Origin: Candidatus Latescibacterota bacterium
Lineage (GTDB): Bacteria > Latescibacterota > UBA2968 > UBA8231
NCBI GenBank assembly: GCA_022825185.1
Contig: JAJDYK010000298.1
Location: forward strand, 1-18,249
DNA length: 18,249 nucleotides
Reading direction: 5' to 3'
Both the position numbers and the translations under genes were made by a program. The notes beneath the pieces are model-generated. The model was given only the letters and a program-made list of their open reading frames with translations. It did not search any database and was not told the origin of the DNA. Within the stretch, counting starts at the first letter, position 1. Each line of letters opens with the position of its first letter. This document shows, piece after piece, positions 8,086-14,110 of the stretch.

Positions 8086-8700
8086 TCACCTACGTCGGGA
8101 TCGCCAGAAGCGGCGCTTCTGGGCTGGCGCTTTGAGCAGTTTCGGATCTATGGGCGGGTCGGCCGGTATCCTCTCTTTCTGCGGCAGATGACTAGCGTGT
8201 TCTTGCCGGAATTCAATGTCGGTCTTCGTGCCTTTGGCTAGGTTGCAACTACCACAGGCCAACTGGCAATTTCGGATGTGGTCTGGGCCACCGCGGGCCT
8301 TCGGAATCATGTGCTCAATTTCGAGTTCGTCGTACTGGTAATCGTTGCCGCAGTAAACGCACTTGCCTTGCTGATCGTGGAACAATTGGCGTTTGTCCTG
8401 TGCCTTCTGGTCATCTTCCAGTAAAGCCGCGCGTTCGTCGAAGGTGCCGGCTCTGACCGGGTCGTACCTGCGAATCTTCTGCTTGTTTTTCCCCGATTTC
8501 GGCTTTTTCTTGCTCGCCGAGCTGGCTTTCTTGTTGCACTCGATGCAGAGGGGGTACCCTGCGTCTTTATATACCCCACACTGGGGACACTCATCAATAA
8601 CGCCTTCCTGAGATTCCTCCCAATGCTCACGGCACAAGTAGTGATTTCTCCGTACTTTCTCGGTGCAGGATTGCTCTTTGCAGACGTTCGGTGTCGGCAT
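8086..8700 (-). CDS. HNH endonuclease with N-terminal zinc-ribbon cysteines
   Basis: A 204-residue protein whose C-terminal half is a classic HNH nuclease: CVYCG (C114, C117), the EH pair in LEIEHMIPKARGG (E129, H130), N144, and the second zinc pair C149/C152 in LACGSCNLAKGTKT. The N-terminal ~55 residues carry seven cysteines (C7, C12, C23, C38, C41, C52, C55) arranged like two small zinc-binding modules. A lysine-rich linker (SSASKKKPKSGKNKQK) separates the halves. Such proteins nick or cut double-stranded DNA in restriction, phage or mobile-element settings. ATG at 8700 has AAGGA 6 nt upstream. It is the first gene of the four-gene minus-strand cassette that continues into the 52-residue ORF, BrnT and the BrnA-nuclease fusion. 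No methyltransferase or phage packaging gene is nearby. Confidence 0.9.
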   Translation of the reverse strand: MPTPNVCKEQSCTEKVRRNHYLCREHWEESQEGVIDECPQCGVYKDAGYPLCIECNKKASSASKKKPKSGKNKQKIRRYDPVRAGTFDERAALLEDDQKAQDKRQLFHDQQGKCVYCGNDYQYDELEIEHMIPKARGGPDHIRNCQLACGSCNLAKGTKTDIEFRQEHASHLPQKERIPADPPIDPKLLKAPAQKRRFWRSRRR

Positions 8701-8934
8701 GGTTATCCTTTGGTTTTGGGCTGCGTCACCAACCTGCTACTGGCCGGAGATAACTGGGGCTCAGGCCGCAGCAGTCCGGTCTTAGGTATTTGTAGGTCGG
8801 ATAGCACTGTAAATTAAATGAATAGAGGGCTTCCACGTAAATAGAGAAGCCCTGCACGAGCCGGGGCATGACCACATCGGGTGGGACAGCAAGGACGTGC
8901 AAGGCTGACCAGCGGGAAGATAGGTAGCCTGCGT
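8701..8934. other. intergenic segment upstream of the HNH cassette
   Basis: No convincing gene: the minus-strand frame of 79 codons that covers 8782-9021 is arginine/proline-rich and has no recognisable features. The cassette promoter should lie here on the minus strand, but I see no strong -35/-10 pair. It contains a hairpin at 8826-8853 and ends at the gene-end repeat. Confidence 0.4.
8826..8853. repeat. inverted repeat (hairpin)
   Basis: AGGGCTTC (8826-8833) and GAAGCCCT (8846-8853) form a perfect 8-bp stem with a 12-nt loop. There is no T-tract on either side, so it is not a standard intrinsic terminator; it could be a weak terminator, an operator, or a remnant. Confidence 0.5.
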
Positions 8935-8969
8935 CCTAATCCGTCGGAAACGACAGCGGAAAAGTCGGC
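8935..8969. repeat. direct repeat, copy 1: detached creatininase gene 3' end
   Basis: A 35-bp stretch identical, except for one base, to 9344-9378. It encodes, on the minus strand, the last ten residues and stop codon (PTFPLSFPTD) of the creatininase-family gene. The copies are offset by 409 bp in the same orientation. Identity ends right at the stop codon on one side and fades into weaker similarity on the other. Confidence 0.9.
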
Positions 8970-9022
8970 GCTGCGGCTTGGCGGCGAGCGCTCGGCTCAA
9001 TCTCGTCTTCCAATGCCTCATT
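8936..9022 (-). pseudogene. 3' remnant of a second creatininase-family gene
   Basis: Reading the minus strand in frame with the repeated stop codon gives about 28 residues ending IEPSARRQAAA-PTFPLSFPTD. The intact gene at 9345 ends IESRTRHQDQE-PTFPLSFPTD, so similarity extends without gaps through about 22 residues, beyond the 35-bp repeat. Upstream of this the frame runs into the antitoxin promoter and stops, so the gene body is missing. Either a paralogous copy lost its body, or this is the displaced original tail of the gene left by an insertion that brought a new tail. Confidence 0.65.
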
Positions 9023-9032
9023 GCGATTGATT

Positions 9033-9068
9033 TGCCTAAATGTAGCGTATGTAGCCTATATTGTAGGC
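9033..9068 (+). promoter_or_regulatory. promoter/operator of the orphan antitoxin gene
   Basis: GCCTA-TATTG-TAGGC (9054-9068) is a perfect inverted repeat abutting the ATG at 9069 and enclosing a TATATT -10 box (9057-9062). TGTAGC occurs as two direct repeats 9 bp apart (9041-9046, 9050-9055), and TGCCTA (9033-9038) is a further outlying half-site. Short repeats over the promoter are typical of autoregulated ribbon-helix-helix antitoxins. The -10 is only 6 nt from the ATG, implying a leaderless mRNA. No good -35 is seen. Confidence 0.5.
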
Positions 9069-9326
9069 ATGGCTGAGAAATATACTCAATACACCATCAG
9101 AAAAGTGCCGCCGCACTTAGACGAAGAACTCAGAAGAAGAGCTCACCAAGAACACAAGAGCCTAAATGAACTCGCTTTGTGGGCCTTAGCGCGCGGCCTA
9201 GGTTTATCGGAACAGGAAGTACGCCACCACGATCTAGATGACTTGGCTGGCACTTGGGTGGACGATCCGGCCTTTGACCGGGCCATCGAAGCCATGGACC
9301 AAGTAGATCCCGAACTTTGGTCGTGA
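9069..9326 (+). CDS. VapB-type ribbon-helix-helix antitoxin without a toxin
   Basis: An 85-residue protein. The N-terminal strand and helices (YTIRKVPPHLDEELRRRAHQ, then HKSLNELALWALARGLGL) form a ribbon-helix-helix DNA-binding domain. The tail HHDLDDLAGTWVDDPAFD... and the ending AMDQVDPELW are of the kind that wraps PIN-domain (VapC) toxins. I start at ATG 9069 because it fits the family length and the promoter sits directly before it; the TTG at 9021 would read through the promoter. In VapBC operons the toxin gene follows at once, but here the convergent creatininase gene ends 18 bp after the antitoxin stop, leaving no room. So the toxin is lost or never came along; the protein could regulate itself or neutralise a toxin encoded elsewhere. 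Confidence 0.8.
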   Translation: MAEKYTQYTIRKVPPHLDEELRRRAHQEHKSLNELALWALARGLGLSEQEVRHHDLDDLAGTWVDDPAFDRAIEAMDQVDPELWS

Positions 9327-9343
9327 ACTTAGCTATCTCGCCC

Positions 9344-9378
9344 CCTAATCCGTCGGAAACGACAGCGGAAAGGTCGGC
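9344..9378. repeat. direct repeat, copy 2: 3' end of the intact creatininase gene
   Basis: This 35-bp stretch is the true end of the creatininase-family gene, including its stop codon; it matches 8935-8969 at 34 of 35 positions. Together the pair flanks the orphan antitoxin gene. Confidence 0.9.
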
Positions 9379-10208
9379 TCTTGGTCCTGATGGCGAGTGC
9401 GCGACTCGATCTTCATTGCGTGGTATTCCTCGACAAATTCGGCCAAGTTCCGGCTCGCCTCCTCAAAGACGATTTTGCCCTTCTCGGCCGTGGCCTTCTC
9501 CGCCTCACCCATCACCCCGGTATCCGAGTACTGACTCGTCCATTCGATCAACCCCATCGGCCCGTGTGAAAACAAATCGGTGTACAAGAACTTGGAACCG
9601 AGCTTGTTCGTCTTGGCAATCTCGCTCTTGATCTTGTCCTTGCGCACGCTCTCCGGCGCGAGATATAGCAACATCGAAGTCTCCAACTCGCACGCGTGCG
9701 AGCAGCCGCCCGGGAACACGCTCTCGCGCCACTCTTTGTCGAAGTCGGGATGGACCCGGAGCAAATGCCACCACGAGCAAAACGTGCAGCTCGCGTCAGT
9801 CTCGACTATGGTGCGCCGCGCGACCATATCCACGAGGTTGTGGTTGGACCCGTGGCCATTGACGAGGATCATCTTCTTGAAGCCGTGATAGGCCAAGCTC
9901 TTGGTGATGTCGAGCACGTATTGGATGAAGTGCTCGTAGTGAATGTTGAGCGAACCCGGAAAGTCCATCACATGGTGGACATAGCCGTAGCTCACCGGCG
10001 GCAGGACGAGGGCCAGTTCGGGCTTTAGGCGCGCGGCTTCCGTCGCCACCGCATTGGCGCACAGGTGATCCACCTTGAGCGGCAGGTGGTGGCCGTGTTG
10101 TTCAACCGAACCAGTGGGTAGGATGGGAATTTTGCCCATGGCCACTGCTTCGTTGACCTCCGGCCAAGTAAGCTCGTCGAACTTGTAAATTTCAGCTACG
10201 TCGGGCAT
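9345..10208 (-). CDS. creatininase-family hydrolase
   Basis: A 287-residue metal-dependent amidohydrolase of the creatininase superfamily, which also includes the archaeal formamidopyrimidine deformylase ArfB and the mycofactocin protease MftE. The metal and catalytic motifs are present: GSVEQHGHHLPL (E36, H38), D47, NGHGSNHN (H119), and HACELETS (H171, E176), the last replacing the common HAGxxETS. The ATG at 10208 follows a strong AAAGGAGA site; a start nine codons upstream would place that site inside the gene. It begins 23 bp after the queE stop on the same strand, so it is probably the third gene of the queC-queE operon. Link to deazaguanine metabolism is an inference; the enzyme may have an unrelated substrate. 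Confidence 0.9.
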   Translation of the reverse strand: MPDVAEIYKFDELTWPEVNEAVAMGKIPILPTGSVEQHGHHLPLKVDHLCANAVATEAARLKPELALVLPPVSYGYVHHVMDFPGSLNIHYEHFIQYVLDITKSLAYHGFKKMILVNGHGSNHNLVDMVARRTIVETDASCTFCSWWHLLRVHPDFDKEWRESVFPGGCSHACELETSMLLYLAPESVRKDKIKSEIAKTNKLGSKFLYTDLFSHGPMGLIEWTSQYSDTGVMGEAEKATAEKGKIVFEEASRNLAEFVEEYHAMKIESRTRHQDQEPTFPLSFPTD

Positions 10209-10231
10209 GGTATCTCCTTTGACGTGTTTGC

Positions 10232-10867
10232 TCAAGGCAAGCCGAGCGTCTTGTGGATGCGGGTGGAGAGGCGCCAGCGCGGATGGCGCTTGAGGATCTC
10301 AAGGGCCTTCTGCACGTAGCGCGGCTCAGAGGATTCGGGCTGCAAATAGACGTAGTCGGCAAGGTGCTCCTCAACGCGCTCCTCGCGAAAAGCCCGGCCA
10401 ACGACGTATTTGAGTTCGGTAATGCGCGCAAAACCAGCGACGACCGGGTAGCACTTCGGCGATACAGTCCAATGGTCAATCAGCTCGAATAGCACCGGAT
10501 CGGGCGCAATCGTGCCGTTGGTCTCAATGTGCAGCTTGTAGCCCGCTTCCTTGAGCCGGCCAGCCAGTGCCGCGAGATTTTGGCCCAAAGGCTCGCCGCC
10601 GGTCAAGCACACCCATTCGGCCGGGTGACGCGCCACCTCAGCGGCAATGTCCTCGACGCCCATCGGCGTGAAGCGGTCGAACTCCGTGTCGCAGAACGGG
10701 CAGCGCAGATTGCAGCGCGCCAAGCGCACAAAGGTGGTAGGCTCGCCGACGCGCAGGCCCTCGCCCTCAATCGAGTAGAAAATCTCGTTGATCTGCAGGA
10801 CGCGCCCGGAGTCGTTCCACACCGGCAGGCGCTCGGCGCGCTCTTCGGCTGGCATCTGAGCGGTCAC
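10232..10867 (-). CDS. queE: 7-carboxy-7-deazaguanine synthase (radical SAM)
   Basis: A 211-residue radical SAM enzyme that rearranges 6-carboxytetrahydropterin to 7-carboxy-7-deazaguanine in the queuosine/preQ0 pathway. The core reads VLQINEIFYSIEGEGLRVGE, then the iron-sulfur motif C52-NLR-C56-PF-C59 with the following D, LTGGEPL, and IETNGT, all in the expected order; SPKC appears in the second half. Length is normal. The ATG at 10867 overlaps the queC stop as ATGA, so the two are translationally coupled and their products act in consecutive steps. QueD and FolE, which supply the substrate, are not in the window. Confidence 0.95.
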   Translation of the reverse strand: MTAQMPAEERAERLPVWNDSGRVLQINEIFYSIEGEGLRVGEPTTFVRLARCNLRCPFCDTEFDRFTPMGVEDIAAEVARHPAEWVCLTGGEPLGQNLAALAGRLKEAGYKLHIETNGTIAPDPVLFELIDHWTVSPKCYPVVAGFARITELKYVVGRAFREERVEEHLADYVYLQPESSEPRYVQKALEILKRHPRWRLSTRIHKTLGLP

Positions 10868-11532
10868 GGTGTCTGCTCACCAGCGGCATACGCCAGAGGG
10901 TCACAAGCTCGATTCGCCGCAAAGGCCGCGAGCCGCTCGCAGCAGGCATCGCACACGCCGCAGGCCGGCCGCAAGCCCTCATAGCAGGTGTGAGTTTCCC
11001 CGTAGGGAACGCCGAGATTGAGCCCGATGGCCACGATGTCCCGCTTCCACAGCTTGACAAAAGGGACGTGGATCGCCCAAGGAGCGTCGTGGGCCGCGCC
11101 CAAGCGCAGGCTCTGTGCGAGGCTTTCGTAAAAGGGGCGACGGCAGTCTCGGTAGGCCGCGTAGTCGTCTTTGACCGGGGCCATATACAGATCGGTAATG
11201 CCCTTGGTTGCGCAATACGCCGCCGCCAGCGTCGCAAAGAGCATGTTGCGGAAGGGAACCACAGTGTCGCGTTGGCGTTTAGATTCAGCGGTGGGCACGT
11301 CCAGCGTGGGATCGGTCAGCGGGTTGCCCCCTAGGGCTGCCAAGTCCAACGCCAGCGTCTCGTGGGCCGCGACCTCGGCGCGGTGAGCGAGGCGGGCGGC
11401 GCATTCCAGCTCGACGCGGTGGCGCTGGCCATAGTCAATGCTAATGGCATGGATGGGGCCTTGTTGCCGCGCTTTTAGCCACCAGAGCAAGGTGGTCGAG
11501 TCCATGCCGCCGCTGAGTAGAATAGCCGTCAT
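10864..11532 (-). CDS. queC: 7-cyano-7-deazaguanine (preQ0) synthase
   Basis: A 222-residue ATP-dependent ligase converting 7-carboxy-7-deazaguanine plus ammonia to preQ0. The PP-loop SGGMDST (residues 7-13), DYGQRH (33-38), VPFRNMLF (92-99) and KDDYAAYRDCRRPFY (121-135) are all present. The structural zinc site is C183, C191, C194 and C197 within HTCYEGLRPACGVCDACCER. I place the start at ATG 11532 because homologues begin at this point; the frame continues upstream to a TTG but through non-homologous promoter sequence. No Shine-Dalgarno is visible before the ATG; the leader instead reads TTTTATCCTCT and includes a 6-bp hairpin at 11553-11576. First gene of the queC-queE-creatininase operon. 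Confidence 0.96.
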   Translation of the reverse strand: MTAILLSGGMDSTTLLWWLKARQQGPIHAISIDYGQRHRVELECAARLAHRAEVAAHETLALDLAALGGNPLTDPTLDVPTAESKRQRDTVVPFRNMLFATLAAAYCATKGITDLYMAPVKDDYAAYRDCRRPFYESLAQSLRLGAAHDAPWAIHVPFVKLWKRDIVAIGLNLGVPYGETHTCYEGLRPACGVCDACCERLAAFAANRACDPLAYAAGEQTP

Positions 11533-11591
11533 AGAGGATAAAATAGGCCACTGCGCAAAAAACGTAAGCCTTGCGCGGACGCATCCTTTGT

Positions 11592-11642
11592 ATTGACAGT
11601 AATTTGACTCAGTTGGATATTCAAAAAATGTCAATTTATAAG
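11592..11642 (+). promoter_or_regulatory. divergent promoter region between queC and the DUF502 gene
   Basis: AT-rich stretch with a perfect plus-strand -35 TTGACA (11593-11598), a 17-nt spacer and GATATT (11616-11621). A second option is TTGGAT (11613-11618) with TATAAG (11637-11642). ATTGACA (11592-11598) and TGTCAAT (11629-11635) form a 7-bp inverted repeat 30 bp apart. The queC promoter must lie here on the other strand, but I cannot pick one with confidence. Confidence 0.45.
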
Positions 11643-11653
11643 GTATTTATGCT

Positions 11654-12316
11654 ATGAGTGATATGCCTCCGCGCAAAAGCCCCACTCGGCTACAGCGGCT
11701 TCGGCGCACGATAATGGCCGGCCTGACGATCATCGTGCCCCTGTGGCTTACTGGCTGGGTTCTCAAGACGCTGTTCAACTGGGCCGACGGCTTCTCCGCG
11801 CCGTTGATCGGCCAAGTGGCTAAGCCGTTCGGCTACGACGAGTTCCACATCCCCGGCTTGGGCTTTATACTGACCTTTATCATCCTGTGGGTCGTCGGTG
11901 CGCTCGCCACCAACGTGGTTGGCCGCAGTCTGTGGCAATTCGCGCGCGAAACGCTAGAGGGCCTGCCGTTGGTGCGCACGATCTACGCACCCATCCAGCA
12001 ACTAATGGAGTCGCTGACCTCTCCGGGCAAGGCCGGTTTCGAGAAAGTCGTACTCGTCGAGTATCCGCGCATCGGGATGTGGACTTTGGGCTTTTTGGCC
12101 GGCAACGTCCCCCGCGAAGACGAGGCAGTGCCGGCACACAGCATCTTCGTGCCCACGGCCCCCAATCCCACTACTGGCTTCATGCTCATCGTGCCGCCCG
12201 AACAACTGCGCCCCACCGAACTCCGCGTTGAAGAGGCCCTAAAAATGATCGTTTCGGCTGGCGTCGCTGTGCCCCCGGCCCTTGCTCTTCCCGCTGAAGC
12301 TAAAGAGAAAGTATAA
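11654..12316 (+). CDS. DUF502 family membrane protein
   Basis: A 220-residue inner-membrane protein of the DUF502 family, widespread in Gram-negative bacteria and of unknown function. Two strongly hydrophobic segments are visible (AGLTIIVPLWLTGWVLKTLF near residues 22-41, and LGFILTFIILWVVGALATNV near 70-89). They are followed by the conserved LPLVRTIYAPIQQLMESL block and the soluble FEKVVLVEYPR...WTLGFLAG and HSIFVPTAPNPTTGFMLIVP signature. ATG at 11654 is preceded only by a weak AAGG. It is transcribed away from queC and is followed after 104 bp by the zinc peptidase gene in the same direction, so co-transcription is possible. Confidence 0.9.
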   Translation: MSDMPPRKSPTRLQRLRRTIMAGLTIIVPLWLTGWVLKTLFNWADGFSAPLIGQVAKPFGYDEFHIPGLGFILTFIILWVVGALATNVVGRSLWQFARETLEGLPLVRTIYAPIQQLMESLTSPGKAGFEKVVLVEYPRIGMWTLGFLAGNVPREDEAVPAHSIFVPTAPNPTTGFMLIVPPEQLRPTELRVEEALKMIVSAGVAVPPALALPAEAKEKV

Positions 12317-12420
12317 GCCCTTTTCTTGCGATTTTCGGGTGCTTTCGTTATTCTGCTAGAAACTTGGGGGCTCCCTTTAGCGTCCCAATAGAAGCCCTTT
12401 GCATATGAGGAGATGAGGAG

Positions 12421-13095
12421 ATGTTTTCGTTTCTTTTTAACCCGTTTTTCATTCTGCCGATGATCTTGGTCGCTTGGGCCCAGATGCGGGTCCGCAGCGC
12501 CTTCAAAAAGTACAGCCAAGTGGCTTCGGCCGCGCAGCTTTCGGGCGCTGAGACCGCGCGGCGCATCCTGCACCAGCAACGCATCTACGACGTGTCGGTC
12601 GAGGAGACGAGCGGGATGCTTTCCGATCACTACGACCCCCGCGCCAAAGCCGTGCGCCTCTCTTCGGACAACTTCCACGGGCATCATCTAGCCGGCTTGG
12701 CCGTGGCCGCGCACGAGGTCGGCCATGCAATCCAACACGCCCACGGCTACATGCCGCTCAACCTGCGGCACTCGATCCTGCCCATCGCCAATTTGGGCTC
12801 GTCTCTGGGCATTCCCCTGATTATAGCGGGGATGTTCTTCCAAGCCACCGGCCTGATGAATATCGGCATCATGTTCTTCGCCGGCGCAGTGCTGTTCCAA
12901 CTCGTCACCCTGCCGGTAGAGTTCAACGCCAGCTCGCGGGCCATGGCCATCCTCTCGCAGGGCTACCTAGCCAACGACGAGGTGCGCTCGGCTCGGCGGG
13001 TGCTCAATGCCGCGGCCATGACCTATGTGGCAGCCGCCGCGACCGCCGTGCTACAGCTAGTGGGTCTTTTGCTCATGCGCGGCTCGGACGAATAA
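12421..13095 (+). CDS. YugP-type membrane zinc metallopeptidase
   Basis: A 224-residue membrane-bound neutral zinc metallopeptidase of the YugP/Zn_peptidase_2 family. It has an N-terminal membrane segment (FLFNPFFILPMILVAWAQ), then the gluzincin-like site HEVGHAIQH (residues 98-106) preceded by the conserved DNFHGHHLAGLAVAA. Two further hydrophobic segments (near 118-140 and 147-165) lead to the putative third ligand in LPVEFNASSRA (E168), and a last membrane helix closes the protein. Length matches the family. Two tandem GAGGAG sites precede the ATG; the upstream one is correctly spaced at 8 nt. Its substrate is unknown; it likely acts on proteins at or in the inner membrane. Confidence 0.92.
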   Translation: MFSFLFNPFFILPMILVAWAQMRVRSAFKKYSQVASAAQLSGAETARRILHQQRIYDVSVEETSGMLSDHYDPRAKAVRLSSDNFHGHHLAGLAVAAHEVGHAIQHAHGYMPLNLRHSILPIANLGSSLGIPLIIAGMFFQATGLMNIGIMFFAGAVLFQLVTLPVEFNASSRAMAILSQGYLANDEVRSARRVLNAAAMTYVAAAATAVLQLVGLLLMRGSDE

Positions 13096-13118
13096 CAGCA
13101 GGCGCAGCAAGAGATTCG

Positions 13119-13150
13119 AGGCCCCTCGCCCTTGCGGGTAGGGGCCTTTT
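13119..13150 (+). terminator. intrinsic terminator after the zinc peptidase gene
   Basis: AGGCCCCT (13119-13126) pairs perfectly with AGGGGCCT (13140-13147); the inner CCC and GGG extend the hairpin, and a TTTT run follows directly. It begins 23 bp after the peptidase stop codon and closes the 11654-13095 unit. Confidence 0.9.
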
Positions 13151-13279
13151 GTTTATGGGCTAGCAACTGCGTTTCGCTATATTATGCTTCTATTGTCGTT
13201 GTAAAGGAGGACACTCTTCCATCCCCTATGGTGTTATATATGGTACACGTCTTCCATCCTATCACAGGAGAGTGCGACC
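13151..13279 (+). promoter_or_regulatory. leader/promoter region of the DUF4412-like and tamB unit
   Basis: AT-rich for this region. TATATT (13178-13183) is a plausible -10, without a clear -35 at the proper distance. A perfect SD-like TAAAGGAGG (13201-13209) has no start codon at usable spacing. The 10-mer TCTTCCATCC occurs twice (13215-13224 and 13250-13259). The real ribosome site for the ATG at 13280 is AGGAG, 9 nt upstream. Confidence 0.4.
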
Positions 13280-14110
13280 ATGATATTGCTGTTATGTGCA
13301 TTGCTCGTCAGCGCAGCGAGCGTTAGTGCTGATGTGTATTTCGAGGAAGAGGTCGTCAATCGAGGCTTTGGCAAAGACAAGACTGGAGCGCGCAAAACGA
13401 CCAACAAAATCTACATCAAGGGCAAGAGCCAGCGGGTCGAGCAGCTAATTGAGGCCGACGCAAAAATGGCCAAGGCCCTCCGCCGGCAGGGCCAGTCTCT
13501 CAATACCAGCACCATCTTGCGGCTGGACCAAGCGCAAGTGTACGAAATCGACCTGACGGCCCAGACCTTCGTCCAGCAGAAAGCCCCTCCGGCGCGCAAG
13601 GCCGTTGCCAAGCCGGAAGCCGCTCCCGGCGGGCCGCAGAGAGCCCTTGCGGTCAAGGTGCCGGGAGACACGGCGCGCATCGCTGGCATTCCCTGTCGGC
13701 GGGTCGTCGCGCAGATGCGCGCCCGCTACCTCGACCCCAAAACTCAAGAACTGCGACGCGAAAATCGCTACACGTACGATGCCTGCATTGCCAAGGATTT
13801 CCCCGGCTTTCGGGAGATCACGGCGTTTATGGCCTTGCAGAATGCCAGCACGTCCTATCCGTCGCTAATCGGCGGAGGACTGGAAGGGTTGGAAGATCAC
13901 GAAGCTCTAAGCGACGAGCTAGAAAACGCCGAGGAACTCAAAGGCTTCGCCCTGCGCTCGACTTTGACGGCCGCAGTCAAGCTCCCCGGAAAAGAGAAGC
14001 CCAGCCAAGTATTCCGCTTAGACCGCACGATCAAGGCCATGGCGTACGCGCCGTTGCCCGACTCGCTCTTCCACGTGTCTAAGACCCTGACCCGCCTCGA
14101 ATCCGAATGA
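13280..14110 (+). CDS. secreted DUF4412-like protein upstream of tamB
   Basis: A 276-residue exported protein. It starts with a short signal peptide (MILLLCALLVSAASVSA, cleavage expected before DVYFEE). The layout is that of DUF4412-type periplasmic proteins: an early strand-rich region with YIKGKSQRVEQ, the block STILRLDQAQVYEIDLTAQTF (compare IRLDKxKxYxIxxxxKTY of relatives), a second half with IAGIPCRRVVAQM, and YDACIAKDFPGFREI. An Ala/Pro/Lys-rich linker lies between the halves. Two cysteines (in IPCRR and DACIA) may form a disulphide. AGGAG lies 9 nt before the ATG. Its stop overlaps the tamB start as ATGA, so it is translationally coupled to an envelope-assembly gene. Function unknown; assignment to DUF4412 is by recalled pattern only. 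Confidence 0.7.
   Translation: MILLLCALLVSAASVSADVYFEEEVVNRGFGKDKTGARKTTNKIYIKGKSQRVEQLIEADAKMAKALRRQGQSLNTSTILRLDQAQVYEIDLTAQTFVQQKAPPARKAVAKPEAAPGGPQRALAVKVPGDTARIAGIPCRRVVAQMRARYLDPKTQELRRENRYTYDACIAKDFPGFREITAFMALQNASTSYPSLIGGGLEGLEDHEALSDELENAEELKGFALRSTLTAAVKLPGKEKPSQVFRLDRTIKAMAYAPLPDSLFHVSKTLTRLESE

Noticed and set aside
8826..8853. Hairpin as terminator of an upstream transcript
   Set aside because: Good 8-bp stem but no T-run on either strand and no gene ending at a suitable distance; recorded only as an inverted repeat.
8782..9021. 79-codon minus-strand frame between the HNH gene and the antitoxin
   Set aside because: Arg/Pro/Ser-rich with no recognisable feature; the same stretch in another frame encodes the creatininase 3' remnant, which explains it better.
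5988..11532. Link of queC/queE and the nucleases to a 7-deazaguanine DNA-modification (Dpd) system
   Set aside because: No DpdA/TGT-like transglycosylase or other Dpd gene is present, and the creatininase gene, gene-end scar and antitoxin separate the two groups; adjacency looks accidental.
11533..11600. Possible preQ1 riboswitch in the queC leader
   Set aside because: There is a 6-bp hairpin (11553-11576) and a pyrimidine stretch, but the A-rich tail and pseudoknot pattern of preQ1-I are not seen and other classes could not be fitted by eye.
13132..13326. 64-codon plus-strand frame overlapping the start of the DUF4412-like gene
   Set aside because: It starts within the terminator hairpin and overlaps a gene with signal peptide and ribosome site; no features of its own.
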